Assembly (NCBI RefSeq): GCF_018614775.1
Contig: NZ_JAGGOF010000064.1
Location: 1-35,150, forward strand
DNA length: 35,150 bases
Reading direction: 5' to 3'
Source: Pseudomonas fluorescens
Lineage (GTDB): Bacteria; Pseudomonadota; Gammaproteobacteria; Pseudomonadales; Pseudomonadaceae
In this document: one piece after another, positions 23,768 to 32,388 of the stretch
Numbering within the stretch: position 1 is the stretch's first letter
Layout: the number at the start of each line of letters is the position of its first letter
Program-made: the position numbers and the translations under genes
Notes under the pieces: generated by a model
The model's database searches: none
What the model was told of the DNA's origin: nothing
Seen by the model: the letters and a program-made list of their open reading frames with translations, nothing else

Positions 23768-23795
23768 ATTGAACGTAGGCGCTTGGCAAAAGTTC
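23768..23795 (-). promoter_or_regulatory. AlgU-dependent promoter of algU (distal)
   Basis: On the minus strand GAACTT (23795-23790) and TCAAT (23772-23768) are separated by 17 bp. This second AlgU-type box shares the surrounding sequence GCAAAAGTTC (plus-strand view) with the proximal one. Two AlgU-dependent promoters are also known upstream of algU in P. aeruginosa. Confidence 0.6.
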
Positions 23796-23984
23796 CCTCT
23801 GTTTTACAGCGCCGTGAAGCGGACATTGAGCAACTGTGAGGCAATAAACAGTGTTCCATCCGCGAAACAGTCGCCTTGTTGCCTCCGCAGCCAACACCGC
23901 AATCCGACGAAGCGTGTCGCTTTTCTGTCACGCTGGTTTCACATTGCCATGAAGGCCCGGCTATTGTGCCGGTCCCCCCCTCTA

Positions 23985-23990
23985 TATACT
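23985..23990 (+). promoter_or_regulatory. Candidate -10 box for nadB
   Basis: TATACT lies 84 nt before the nadB ATG. The matching -35 is weak (TATTGT at 23962-23967, 17-bp spacing). I offer it only as the best visible sigma-70 candidate. Confidence 0.35.
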
Positions 23991-24074
23991 AGTGGGCTGC
24001 GTGGCTGCCTGACCCGTTGAAGCGGTGTCTGGCGCCAACCCCGACCCGGGTCGCCTTGAGCGGATACCAATCGA

Positions 24075-25691
24075 ATGAGCCAACAGTTCCAACATGATGT
24101 CCTGGTAATCGGCAGCGGTGCCGCCGGATTGAGCCTTGCACTGACCTTGCCGGAGCATCTGCGCATTGCCGTGCTGAGCAAGGGCGACCTGGCCAACGGC
24201 TCGACATTCTGGGCCCAGGGCGGCGTTGCGGCCGTGCTGGATGATACCGACACCATTGAATCCCATGTCGATGACACCCTAAACGCCGGTGGTGGCCTGT
24301 GCAACCCAGAAGCCGTGCGCTTCACCGTCGAGCACAGCCGGGAAGCCATCCAGTGGCTGATCGATCAGGGCGTGCCGTTTACCCGTGACGAGCAATCCGG
24401 CACCGAAGACGGTGGCTTCGAGTTTCACTTGACCCGCGAGGGCGGCCACAGCCATCGACGGATCATTCATGCGGCCGATGCCACTGGCGCGGCGATCTTC
24501 AAGACGTTGCTCGCCCAAGCCCGACAGCGACCGAATATCGAATTGCTGGAACAGCGGGTCGCGGTCGACCTGATTACCGAAAAACGCCTGGGGCTGGACG
24601 GCGACCGCTGCCTCGGCGCCTACGTGCTCAATCGCGGCACCGGTGAGGTCGACACCTATGGCGCGCGCTTCGTCATCCTCGCCTCCGGTGGCGCCGCAAA
24701 AGTCTACCTTTACACCAGCAACCCCGACGGCGCCTGCGGTGACGGCATCGCCATGGCCTGGCGCTCGGGCTGCCGGGTGGCAAACCTGGAGTTCAACCAG
24801 TTCCACCCCACCTGCCTTTACCACCCGCTGGCCAAGAGTTTCCTGGTGACCGAGGCCCTGCGTGGCGAAGGTGCCCACTTGAAGCTGCCCAACGGTGAAC
24901 GCTTCATGCAGCGTTTTGATCCGCGCGCCGAACTGGCGCCGCGGGACATCGTCGCCCGGGCCATCGACCATGAAATGAAGCGCCTGGGCATCGACTGCGT
25001 CTACCTGGACATCAGCCACAAGCCCGAAGCGTTCATCAAGAGCCACTTCCCGACGGTGTACGAGCGCTGCCTGGAGTTCTCCATCGACATCACCCGGCAG
25101 CCGATCCCGGTGGTGCCGGCGGCGCACTACACCTGCGGTGGCGTGATGGTCGACCAGCACGGCCGCACCGACGTTCCTGGGCTGTACGCTATTGGCGAAA
25201 CCAGCTTCACCGGCCTGCACGGCGCCAACCGCATGGCCAGCAACTCGCTGCTGGAGTGCTTCGTCTACGCCCGCTCGGCCGCGGCCGACATCCTGCAGCA
25301 GTTGCCGCAGATCGCCATCCCGGCCGCGCTGCGCTCTTGGGACGCCAGCCAAGTCACCGACTCGGACGAAGACGTGATCATCGCCCACAACTGGGACGAA
25401 TTACGGCGCTTCATGTGGGACTACGTAGGCATCGTGCGAACCAACAAGCGCCTGCAACGGGCACAGCACCGGGTGCGCTTGCTGCTGGATGAGATCGACG
25501 AGTTCTACAGCAACTATAAAGTCAGCCGCGACCTGATCGAGCTGCGCAACCTGGCCCAGGTGGCCGAACTGATGATTCGCTCGGCCATGGAGCGCAAGGA
25601 AAGCCGAGGACTGCATTACACCCTCGACTATCCGAACCTGCTGCCCGAGGCACTGGACACTATCCTGGTGCCGCCCACCTACGCCGGCTGA
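24075..25691 (+). CDS. nadB: L-aspartate oxidase
   Basis: The protein has 538 residues. The FAD-binding motif [20 protein letters not shown] is at the start. The flavoprotein-family motifs [32 protein letters not shown] and [20 protein letters not shown] follow, and the end holds a helical domain ([18 protein letters not shown]). It oxidises aspartate to iminoaspartate, the first step of NAD synthesis. It is divergent from algU, a conserved Pseudomonas arrangement. The last 32 nt overlap the convergent ygfX gene. Confidence 0.97.
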   Translation: MSQQFQHDVLVIGSGAAGLSLALTLPEHLRIAVLSKGDLANGSTFWAQGGVAAVLDDTDTIESHVDDTLNAGGGLCNPEAVRFTVEHSREAIQWLIDQGVPFTRDEQSGTEDGGFEFHLTREGGHSHRRIIHAADATGAAIFKTLLAQARQRPNIELLEQRVAVDLITEKRLGLDGDRCLGAYVLNRGTGEVDTYGARFVILASGGAAKVYLYTSNPDGACGDGIAMAWRSGCRVANLEFNQFHPTCLYHPLAKSFLVTEALRGEGAHLKLPNGERFMQRFDPRAELAPRDIVARAIDHEMKRLGIDCVYLDISHKPEAFIKSHFPTVYERCLEFSIDITRQPIPVVPAAHYTCGGVMVDQHGRTDVPGLYAIGETSFTGLHGANRMASNSLLECFVYARSAAADILQQLPQIAIPAALRSWDASQVTDSDEDVIIAHNWDELRRFMWDYVGIVRTNKRLQRAQHRVRLLLDEIDEFYSNYKVSRDLIELRNLAQVAELMIRSAMERKESRGLHYTLDYPNLLPEALDTILVPPTYAG

Positions 25692-26112
25692 ACTTGAGCC
25701 GCACGCGCAGGCGCCGATGGACATCCGGCGCCAACGCGTCGCGGGGTACGCACAGCGACCGGACCCACCACTCACCAGGCAAGCGAAAACGCAGCACCAC
25801 GATCATCGGCAGTGCCAGGCTGTCGGGGCGCAACTGCACGGCCCGCCAACCCTCGGCCTTGCTCCAGAGAGACCAGCCGACGGCATCGCGACGCAAGCCA
25901 CTGAACGCCCTGCAATGGGTCAGCAACAGGTGTCGTGGTAGTACCCAGGCGCCATGGGCCAGGCACAACACGATGCCAAGCGCTGTGGACCAGAACGGCA
26001 CAGACAGGAGAAACAACGAACCCAGGGCGAACGCCTGGGCCAGCAGATAGGCCGCCAGCAATTGCCCGGAGGCCTGCCAGCGGCATTCGAAACGATTACT
26101 TCGGCTGGACAC
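25660..26112 (-). CDS. ygfX: YgfX (CptA)-like membrane protein
   Basis: The protein has 150 residues. Two adjacent membrane segments lie at about 18-35 and 39-58 ([19 protein letters not shown], then [15 protein letters not shown]). They are followed by a soluble part with W-rich stretches ([29 protein letters not shown]). This matches the YgfX family, whose E. coli member was proposed as the toxin partner of YgfY/SdhE; that role is disputed. The GTG start lies 17 nt inside sdhE, so the pair is translationally linked. The 3' end overlaps nadB by 32 nt. Confidence 0.8.
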   Translation of the reverse strand: MSSRSNRFECRWQASGQLLAAYLLAQAFALGSLFLLSVPFWSTALGIVLCLAHGAWVLPRHLLLTHCRAFSGLRRDAVGWSLWSKAEGWRAVQLRPDSLALPMIVVLRFRLPGEWWVRSLCVPRDALAPDVHRRLRVRLKFSRRRWAAPG

Positions 26113-26350
26113 GGTCCAGAATCATCCGGACCATGCGTTGCAGCTCTGGGTCTTCGGATTCGCTACGCTCCATGAACCAGCCGAACATGTCCTGATCCTC
26201 GCACTCGAGCAGTCGGACATAGCAGGCACGGTCCACTTCATTGAGATGGGGATAAACCTCTTTCACGAACGGCACCAGCAACACGTCCAGCTCAAGCATG
26301 CCGCGACGGCTGTGCCAGTAGAGGCGATTCAGTTCAACATCTTCGACCAT
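26096..26350 (-). CDS. sdhE: FAD assembly factor SdhE (YgfY)
   Basis: The protein has 84 residues. The signature RGM is at 16-18 in [13 protein letters not shown], followed by [17 protein letters not shown]. SdhE promotes covalent attachment of FAD to succinate dehydrogenase. The ATG at 26350 is preceded by GAGGAG. A longer frame to 26446 lacks family character. A -10-like TATACT (26380-26375, minus strand) lies 25-30 nt upstream. Confidence 0.92.
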   Translation of the reverse strand: MVEDVELNRLYWHSRRGMLELDVLLVPFVKEVYPHLNEVDRACYVRLLECEDQDMFGWFMERSESEDPELQRMVRMILDRVQPK

Positions 26351-26499
26351 GGAGCGCTCCTCAAATAGAGCGCAAGTATACAGGCCCCGCCGTGGCGGAA
26401 CAGACGGCTTTGGCCGGTCACCACCGATCCTTTGTAAACTACCCATTTCAAGGGCGCCCCCTTATGATGTCCACCAGACTTTTTACCCTGCGATGACCC

Positions 26500-27441
26500 A
26501 TGGCTGATTCCGCTTTTTTCTGCACCCTGTCCCACGAAGGCGTTCTCGCGGTCCGCGGCGTGGATGCCGACAAATTCCTGCAAGGCCAATTGACCTGCAA
26601 CCTTAATTACCTGAGCGACAGCCGGTCCAGCCTCGGCGCCCGCTGTACCCAGAAAGGCCGGATGCAATCGAGTTTCCGCATCCTGCTCGAAGGCGACGGC
26701 GTGTTGATGGCGATGGCCGTTCAATTGCTCGAGCCGCAATTGGCGGACCTGAAGAAATACGCCGTGTTCTCCAAATCCAAGCTCACCGACGAAAGCACGG
26801 CCTGGGTTCGCTTCGGCCTGGAAAACGCCGATGACGTGCTGACCAACCTGGGCCTTGAGCTGCCGGGCGACACCGACAGCGTGGTTCGCCATGAATCGCT
26901 GATCGCCGTCCGTGTGTCTCCGGGGCGCGCTGAACTGTGGACCCGCGCGGAGCAGGCGCAAGCGTTGAAGAACCGGCTGGGTGCAAACCTGGCCGAAGCG
27001 GACCTGAATCATTGGCTGCTGGGCCAGATCCGCGCCGGAATCGGCCAGGTCATGCCGGCCACCCGCGAATTGTTCATCCCGCAGATGCTCAACCTGCAAG
27101 CGGTCGGCGGCGTGAGTTTCAAGAAAGGCTGCTACACCGGCCAGGAAATCGTCGCGCGCATGCAGTACCTGGGCAAGCTCAAGCGGCGCCTGTATCGCTT
27201 GCAACTCGATGCAAGCGAACTGCCGGAGCCGGGCACTGCGTTGTTCTCGCCGACCCACGGCAGTTCCATCGGCGAAGTGGTACTTGCCGCGCGAGCCGAG
27301 CACAACATTGAACTACTGGCGGTATTGCAGGCCGAAGCAGCAGAAGATGGCAACTTGCACCTCGGTGCCCTCGAGGGCCCGGCCTTGCAGTTGCTGGACC
27401 TGCCTTACGAACTGGACCGCGACCGCGAAATCCAGCGCTGA
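26500..27441 (+). CDS. ygfZ: Folate-binding protein YgfZ (Fe-S cluster maintenance)
   Basis: The protein has 313 residues. The diagnostic motif KGCYTGQE is at 209-216 with conserved Cys211, and the fold is that of aminomethyltransferase (GcvT) relatives. YgfZ needs tetrahydrofolate and supports certain Fe-S enzymes such as MiaB. It is divergent from sdhE. It is followed after 37 nt by the HDOD gene. Confidence 0.94.
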   Translation: MADSAFFCTLSHEGVLAVRGVDADKFLQGQLTCNLNYLSDSRSSLGARCTQKGRMQSSFRILLEGDGVLMAMAVQLLEPQLADLKKYAVFSKSKLTDESTAWVRFGLENADDVLTNLGLELPGDTDSVVRHESLIAVRVSPGRAELWTRAEQAQALKNRLGANLAEADLNHWLLGQIRAGIGQVMPATRELFIPQMLNLQAVGGVSFKKGCYTGQEIVARMQYLGKLKRRLYRLQLDASELPEPGTALFSPTHGSSIGEVVLAARAEHNIELLAVLQAEAAEDGNLHLGALEGPALQLLDLPYELDRDREIQR

Positions 27442-27478
27442 TCGCAGCATTTTGTCGCAACGCCCCTAGAGAACCTAA

Positions 27479-28300
27479 ATGAGCGATTTGGCGGAGAAGG
27501 TCCAACGGGATTTGGTGCAGGCCATCGATAACGATGACCTGGTGTTGCCAACATTACCGGAAGTGGCCCTGCAGATTCGCCGGGCCGCCGAAGACCCGGA
27601 AATCAGCGTCAGCAACCTGAGCAAAGTGATCGGCCGCGACACGGCGCTGTCGGCTCGCCTGATAAAAGTGGTCAATAGCCCATTGTTGCGCGCCACCCAG
27701 GAAGTGACCGACCTGCATACAGCCATCACCCGGCTGGGGGTCAACTACAGCAGCAACCTGGCTATCGGCCTGGTCATGGAGCAGATTTTCCATGCCCGCT
27801 CCGAGGTAGTCGAACGAAAGATGCGCGACGTCTGGCTCAAAAGCCTGGAGATTGCCGGCGTCAGCTATGCGCTGTGCCGCAGTTACACGCAACTCAAGCC
27901 CGACCAGGCCGCCCTCGGTGGGTTGGTGCACCAGATCGGCGTGCTGCCGATCCTGACATACGCACAAGACAACAATGAATTGCTGTCCGACCCGGTCAGT
28001 CTCAACCACGTCATCGAGACGATACATCCGGTGCTGGGAGACAAATTGCTCAGCGTCTGGGAGTTTCCGGAACGATTGGTGAAGCTGCCGGGGCAGTACC
28101 TGGATTTCACCCGGGATACCAAGCACGTCGACTATGTCGACCTGGTGCAAGTCGCTGCCTTGTATTGCTACAAGGACACCGATCATCCCTTGAGCAAAAT
28201 CGATGTGTTCGCGGTTCCGGCCTTCAGGAAACTGGGGATTGACCCGGACAACAAGGGCCGCTGCGCGGATATCGAAGAAGCGCGGTCGATGTTCTATTAA
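27479..28300 (+). CDS. HDOD domain protein
   Basis: The protein has 273 residues and consists almost wholly of an HDOD domain (about 20-220): LPTLPEVALQIRRAAEDPEI, LSKVIGRDTALSARLIKVVNS and LGGLVHQIGVLPIL. HDOD proteins are HD-domain relatives without phosphodiesterase activity. They serve as signalling scaffolds, often linked to cyclic-di-GMP or chemotaxis. No extra domain is attached, so its input is unknown. The ribosome-binding site is weak (AGAGAA). Confidence 0.85.
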   Translation: MSDLAEKVQRDLVQAIDNDDLVLPTLPEVALQIRRAAEDPEISVSNLSKVIGRDTALSARLIKVVNSPLLRATQEVTDLHTAITRLGVNYSSNLAIGLVMEQIFHARSEVVERKMRDVWLKSLEIAGVSYALCRSYTQLKPDQAALGGLVHQIGVLPILTYAQDNNELLSDPVSLNHVIETIHPVLGDKLLSVWEFPERLVKLPGQYLDFTRDTKHVDYVDLVQVAALYCYKDTDHPLSKIDVFAVPAFRKLGIDPDNKGRCADIEEARSMFY

Positions 28301-28307
28301 AAGCACC

Positions 28308-28368
28308 GCGGGCAAGCCTCGCTCCCGAAGGTGTATCGATACCTGTGGGAGCAAGGCTTGCTCGCGAT
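28308..28368. repeat. Degenerate REP doublet
   Basis: Two imperfect REP copies face each other at about 28308-28326 and 28344-28368. They lie between the convergent HDOD and tctE genes. The core is altered (GCAAGCCTCGCTCC and GTGGGAGCAAGGCTTGCTCG), so they belong to a variant subfamily. Confidence 0.75.
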
Positions 28369-28388
28369 AGCATTATCGGAAGCGAACG

Positions 28389-29780
28389 TCAGTCTGTGCC
28401 AGGAACAAAACTCACCCGCACCTTCAATCCCCGCTCCTGCCCATCGTGCAGGGTAATCTGCGCCAGGTGAGCGCGGCAGATTTCACCGACGATTGCCAAT
28501 CCCAGGCCGGAACCGGCCACTTGCTGGTTACGTCGATAGAAGCGTTCGAACACCCGGTCGCGCTCGTGCAGCGGAATGCCGGGGCCGTCATCTTCGACCT
28601 CCAGCACCGCTGGCGCGGTAACGCGCAGGATCACGTTGCCGCCGGACGGTGTATGGGCCAGGGCGTTGTCCACCAGATTACTCAGCAACTCGTTCAGCAG
28701 GGTCGGCTCACCCCGCAGCCACACCGGTTGATCGGCCTCCAAGGCCAGCGCCACCCCTCGGGCGTGAGCCAGCGGTGCCATGGCCATGCCCAGCTCTCGG
28801 GCCAACTGGCTCAGATCCAGTAATTGCGCACCACCCTCGGCAATCGCACGGGCGCCGTTTTCAACACGGGCCATGGACAACAGCTGGTTAGCCAGATGAG
28901 TCAATCGATCGGTGCCCTGCGCCGCGGTTTCCAGGGTTTCACGCCAGGTCGTCGGCTCACTGGCGCGCAAGCCCAGTTCCAGGCGCGCCTTGAGCGCGGC
29001 CAACGGCGTGCGCAGTTCATGGGCGGCATCGGCGATGAACTGCGCCTGGCGCTCGAATTGCCCGCGCAGGCGCTCGGTGAAATGATTGAGCGCCCGCACC
29101 AGCGGCCAGAGTTCATGCTGGACCTCCACCAAAGGCAGCGGCCGCAGATCGTCCGGTTGGCGCTCTTCCACCGCCGTGCGCAAACGCTCCAACGGGCGCA
29201 GCGCGGCGCTGACCGCAAACCACACCAACAACAGCGCGCCCACGGCCAGCATACCGAGGCGCAACAGGGTGTCGGCCATGAGGCTGCGGGCCATGCTGAC
29301 CCGCGCCTCTTCGGTTTCCGCCACGCGGATTTCCGCCATGCCGTTCATGTTCGGCTCGCTCACGGGCTTGAGCAGGCTCACCACCCGCACGTTCTGGCCC
29401 TGGTAACTGGCGTTGTAGAAGCGCGCCAGGGCCGGGTAATCGTCGGTGCGTGGCGTACCGGGCGGCGGGCCCGGGAGGTTTTCGTAACCGGAGATCAGTT
29501 GCTTGTTGATGTCATTGACCTGGTAATAGATGCGCCCGGCGCTGTCGTAGGCGAAGGTATCCAGAGCGACATACGGCACGTCCGCACTCAGGCTGCCGTC
29601 GCGTTGCGAAAGCCCGGCGGCGATGGTCCGTGCCGAGGCCAGCAGCGTTCGATCGTAGGCGGTATCCGCGGCTTCACGCCCATTCCAGTAGGCGCTCAAG
29701 CCACTGGCGAGCATCAGCACCACCAGCAGCAATGCAAGGTTCCACAGCAGCCGCCAGCGCAGGCTGTCGGGCTTACGCAT
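28389..29780 (-). CDS. tctE: Sensor histidine kinase TctE
   Basis: The protein has 463 residues. It has a membrane segment at about 10-30, a periplasmic sensor region (about 31-168), a second segment (about 172-194), a HAMP linker, the H-box FIADAAHELRTPLAALKARL, and the ATPase with the N-box SNLVDNALAHTP and the glycine boxes DDGPGIPL and GSGLGLAIV. It phosphorylates TctD, presumably in response to tricarboxylates such as citrate. The ATG at 29780 overlaps the tctD stop by 8 nt. A GTG three bases upstream is equally possible. Confidence 0.92.
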   Translation of the reverse strand: MRKPDSLRWRLLWNLALLLVVLMLASGLSAYWNGREAADTAYDRTLLASARTIAAGLSQRDGSLSADVPYVALDTFAYDSAGRIYYQVNDINKQLISGYENLPGPPPGTPRTDDYPALARFYNASYQGQNVRVVSLLKPVSEPNMNGMAEIRVAETEEARVSMARSLMADTLLRLGMLAVGALLLVWFAVSAALRPLERLRTAVEERQPDDLRPLPLVEVQHELWPLVRALNHFTERLRGQFERQAQFIADAAHELRTPLAALKARLELGLRASEPTTWRETLETAAQGTDRLTHLANQLLSMARVENGARAIAEGGAQLLDLSQLARELGMAMAPLAHARGVALALEADQPVWLRGEPTLLNELLSNLVDNALAHTPSGGNVILRVTAPAVLEVEDDGPGIPLHERDRVFERFYRRNQQVAGSGLGLAIVGEICRAHLAQITLHDGQERGLKVRVSFVPGTD

Positions 29781-30444
29781 CACGGTTTTCCAGCAAGTAA
29801 CCCAGGCCCCGGAACGTCACGATGGCTACGGCATGCCCATCGAGTTTCTTGCGCAGGCGGTGGACGTAGATTTCGATGGCGTCGGGGCTGGCCTCTTCGT
29901 CGAGGCCGAACACCTGTGCCGCCAGTTGCTCCTTGCTCATTACCCGTCCTGGCCGGGCGATCAACGCCTCCAGCACGGCTTGTTCGCGGGACGTCAGGGT
30001 CAGCAATTCCTCATCGAGGGTGAAGCGGCGGGTGTCCAGGTCATAGATCAGCCCGCCACAGCGCTGCTGGCGTTCGCCGCCCAGGACGCTACGCCGCAAC
30101 AGCGCCTTGACCCGGGCCTCCAGCTCAGTGAGTTCGAATGGCTTGGCCAAATAATCGTCGGCGCCAAGGTTCAGTCCGTGGACACGGTCCTTGACGTCGC
30201 TGCGGGCGGTCAGCATCAGCACCGGCAGGGTCTTGCCCCGGGCCCGCAGGCGCGCCAGCACTTCGAAACCGTCCATGCGCGGCAACCCCACATCAAGGAC
30301 CGCCACGGCATATTCCTCGCTGCTCAAGGCCAGGTCCGCCGCCACCCCGTCGTGCAGCACATCCACGGTCAAACCGGTGCTCTTGAGCGCCTGGGCAACA
30401 CTCTCGGCGAGCTGCAGATGGTCTTCGACGAGCAGAACACGCAT
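29773..30444 (-). CDS. tctD: OmpR-family response regulator TctD
   Basis: The protein has 223 residues. The receiver domain starts MRVLLVEDHLQLAESVAQAL, with the phospho-acceptor Asp in VAVLDVGLPRMDGFEVL and the conserved Lys in DYLAKPFELTEL. The winged-helix domain (about 130-223) includes LTSREQAVLEALI and IEIYVHRLRKKL. It is expected to activate the divergent tctCBA genes. An ATG at 30480 exists, but the family start is at 30444. Confidence 0.93.
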   Translation of the reverse strand: MRVLLVEDHLQLAESVAQALKSTGLTVDVLHDGVAADLALSSEEYAVAVLDVGLPRMDGFEVLARLRARGKTLPVLMLTARSDVKDRVHGLNLGADDYLAKPFELTELEARVKALLRRSVLGGERQQRCGGLIYDLDTRRFTLDEELLTLTSREQAVLEALIARPGRVMSKEQLAAQVFGLDEEASPDAIEIYVHRLRKKLDGHAVAIVTFRGLGYLLENRDA

Positions 30445-30535
30445 TGGGTTATTCCTCGATTCAGGGATGGCCGACGCCATTCTTTGGCGCGGAGTTTACA
30501 GCCGCAGCGATCACTGTGAAGTCAAAAAACATCCT

Positions 30536-30564
30536 GAAAGCTTTTGAAAGGTTAGCGAAAGGTT
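30536..30564. promoter_or_regulatory. Three phased direct repeats, probable TctD binding site
   Basis: GAAAGCTT (30536-30543), GAAAGGTT (30546-30553) and GAAAGGTT (30557-30564) repeat with 10- and 11-bp steps, one helical turn each. OmpR-family regulators bind such tandem half-sites. The array lies in the tctD-tctC divergent region, 92 bp from tctD. Confidence 0.55.
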
Positions 30565-30680
30565 GGGCCGTTAGAGTCCCGGGACGGACAGTTTCGACTG
30601 CCGGTCGCGATACCCGTCGCGAACGAAAAGCGCCTCGAAGCGTTTTCGCCGATAAGAACAATAAAAGCGGAGTGATTACC

Positions 30681-30893
30681 ATGCTGTCCATACAGCGCCA
30701 GGCCCCAGTGCCTGTCCACCCTTCCCGCTTCCTGCAGACCGTCCTGGCCAGCACCACCGCTGCCCGGCCTGACGTCGCTCCATGCCTTCAATTCCTGCCC
30801 CGACTTGCGCCGGCCATCAATGATGATCATGGCAGCCATCGGGCAACGCTCCATTCGCACCACACACAACAACAACTCCTGTGGAGACAATAA
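30681..30893 (+). CDS. Possible 70-residue leader ORF ahead of tctC
   Basis: An ATG with GGAG 9 nt upstream (30668-30671) opens a 70-codon frame. Its TAA stop (30891-30893) shares its last base with the tctC ATG (TAATG). The product is Pro-, His- and Gln-rich with no signal peptide or known domain. The exact stop-start overlap suggests translational coupling rather than a functional protein. In P. aeruginosa this position holds the porin gene opdH, which is absent here. It could also be chance in GC-rich DNA. Confidence 0.4.
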   Translation: MLSIQRQAPVPVHPSRFLQTVLASTTAARPDVAPCLQFLPRLAPAINDDHGSHRATLHSHHTQQQLLWRQ

Positions 30894-31870
30894 TGAACCT
30901 ATCACTGCGTAAAGTAGCCCTTGCCGCCGGTTGCCTGATGTTCGCCGGGCAATTGCTCGCCGAACCGAAGCGCCCGGAGTGCATCGCCCCCGCCGCTCCC
31001 GGCGGCGGTTTTGACCTGACCTGCAAGCTGGCACAAAGCGCGCTGGTGAACCAGAAGCTGCTGACCAAACCGATGCGTGTCACCTACATGCCCGGCGGTG
31101 TCGGCGCGGTGGCCTACAACGCAGTGGTCGCCCAGCGCCCGGCCGACGCCGGCACGCTGGTAGCCTGGTCCAGTGGCTCGTTGCTAAACCTGGCGCAAGG
31201 CAAGTTCGGTCGTTTCGATGAAACCAACGTGCGCTGGCTGGCAGCCGTGGGCACCAGCTACGGCGCCATCGCGGTGAAAAGCGATTCGCCCTACAAGAAC
31301 CTCGACGATCTGGTACAGGCCCTGAAGAAAGACCCTGGTTCCGTAGTCATCGGCTCCGGCGGCACCGTGGGCAGCCAGGACTGGATGCAAACCGCACTCA
31401 TCGCCAAGGCGGCGGGTATCGACCCACGCAAATTGCGCTATGTGGCGCTCGAAGGCGGCGGTGAAATCGCCACCGCCCTGCTTGGCGGCCACATCCAGGT
31501 GGGCAGTACGGACATTTCCGACTCCATGCCACATATCCTGAGCGGCGACATGCGCCTGCTGGCGGTGTTCGCCGAGAAGCGCCTGGACGAGCCGGAAATG
31601 AAGGACATCCCCACCGCTCGCGAGCAAGGTTACGACATCCTGTGGCCGGTGGTGCGCGGCTTCTACCTCGGGCCAAAAGTCAGCGACGAAGACTACGCCT
31701 GGTGGAAAGACGCCTTCGACAAACTGCTGGCTTCCGAAGAATTCGCCAAGCTGCGTGACCAGCGCGAACTGTTCCCGTTCGCCATGACCGGCCCGGAACT
31801 GGACACGTATGTGAAGAAGCAAGTGGCCGATTACAAGGTGCTGGCCAAAGAGTTCGGCCTGATTCAGTAA
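30893..31870 (+). CDS. tctC: Tricarboxylate-binding periplasmic protein TctC
   Basis: The protein has 325 residues. The signal peptide MNLSLRKVALAAGCLMFAGQ ends near LLA-EPK. The mature part has the TTT-family solute-binding signature APAAPGGGFDLTCKLAQSAL, and GSGGTVGSQDW and YVALEGGGEIATALLGGHI shape the ligand cleft. It captures citrate or similar tricarboxylates for TctAB. The ATG at 30893 has GGAG 6 nt upstream. A GTG at 30881 is less likely because it would add residues before the signal peptide. Confidence 0.93.
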   Translation: MNLSLRKVALAAGCLMFAGQLLAEPKRPECIAPAAPGGGFDLTCKLAQSALVNQKLLTKPMRVTYMPGGVGAVAYNAVVAQRPADAGTLVAWSSGSLLNLAQGKFGRFDETNVRWLAAVGTSYGAIAVKSDSPYKNLDDLVQALKKDPGSVVIGSGGTVGSQDWMQTALIAKAAGIDPRKLRYVALEGGGEIATALLGGHIQVGSTDISDSMPHILSGDMRLLAVFAEKRLDEPEMKDIPTAREQGYDILWPVVRGFYLGPKVSDEDYAWWKDAFDKLLASEEFAKLRDQRELFPFAMTGPELDTYVKKQVADYKVLAKEFGLIQ

Positions 31871-31925
31871 CCGTCTCTGTTCTCGCGGCGGCGTCGGCTC
31901 CCCCGGCGCTGCCCAGGAGTAAGTC

Positions 31926-32387
31926 ATGCTCACCCTTCAACGTATTTTTGCCGCGTTGCTGTTGCTGGTCTGTATCGGCCTGGCACTGATGGCCTGGCCC
32001 TACCAGGCCGCGTTTTCCTACGAACCGGTGGGCCCACGGGCCTTTCCCCTGCTGATGCTCGGGCTGATGGGCCTGGCGCTGCTGTATATGGTCTTTCGTC
32101 CCGCCCCGATCGTACACAGCGACGATGACCCGCAACTGGACCGCGACACCTTGCAGAAGATTGCCATCTGCGTGGCGCTGCTGCTGGTGTTCGCCGGGAC
32201 CTTCGAACCCTTGGGCTTCATCCTTTCCAGCATCCTGACCGGGGTGCCGATGGCGCGCCTGTATGGCGGCCGTTGGGTGCCGAGCGTGGTGATCATCAGC
32301 CTGATGGCCATCGGTCTCTATCTGTTGTTCGACAAGGTGATGGACGTGCCGCTGCCCCTGGGCCTGCTCGACGTCCTGGAGAATTGA
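31926..32387 (+). CDS. tctB: Tripartite tricarboxylate transporter small membrane subunit TctB
   Basis: The protein has 153 residues and four hydrophobic segments (about 4-22, 38-58, 78-98 and 115-145), the usual TctB layout. The motif YEPVGPRAFPLLMLGLMGLA is typical. It assembles with TctA in the inner membrane. AGGAG precedes the ATG, and tctA follows after one base. Confidence 0.9.
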   Translation: MLTLQRIFAALLLLVCIGLALMAWPYQAAFSYEPVGPRAFPLLMLGLMGLALLYMVFRPAPIVHSDDDPQLDRDTLQKIAICVALLLVFAGTFEPLGFILSSILTGVPMARLYGGRWVPSVVIISLMAIGLYLLFDKVMDVPLPLGLLDVLEN

Positions 32388-32388
32388 T

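Larger units (their letters stand above)
23515..24074. other. Divergent regulatory region between algU and nadB
   Basis: These 560 bases hold no convincing gene. On the minus strand they contain two AlgU-type promoters for algU, at 23574-23600 and 23768-23795. On the plus strand a -10-like TATACT lies at 23985-23990, 85 nt before nadB. A long unannotated stretch in frame with algU is open but does not look coding. Confidence 0.7.

Noticed and set aside
30444..30680. Upstream extension of the 70-codon leader ORF before tctC
   Set aside because: The extension runs over the TctD binding region and promoter, so only the part from the ATG at 30681 with its own GGAG is considered.
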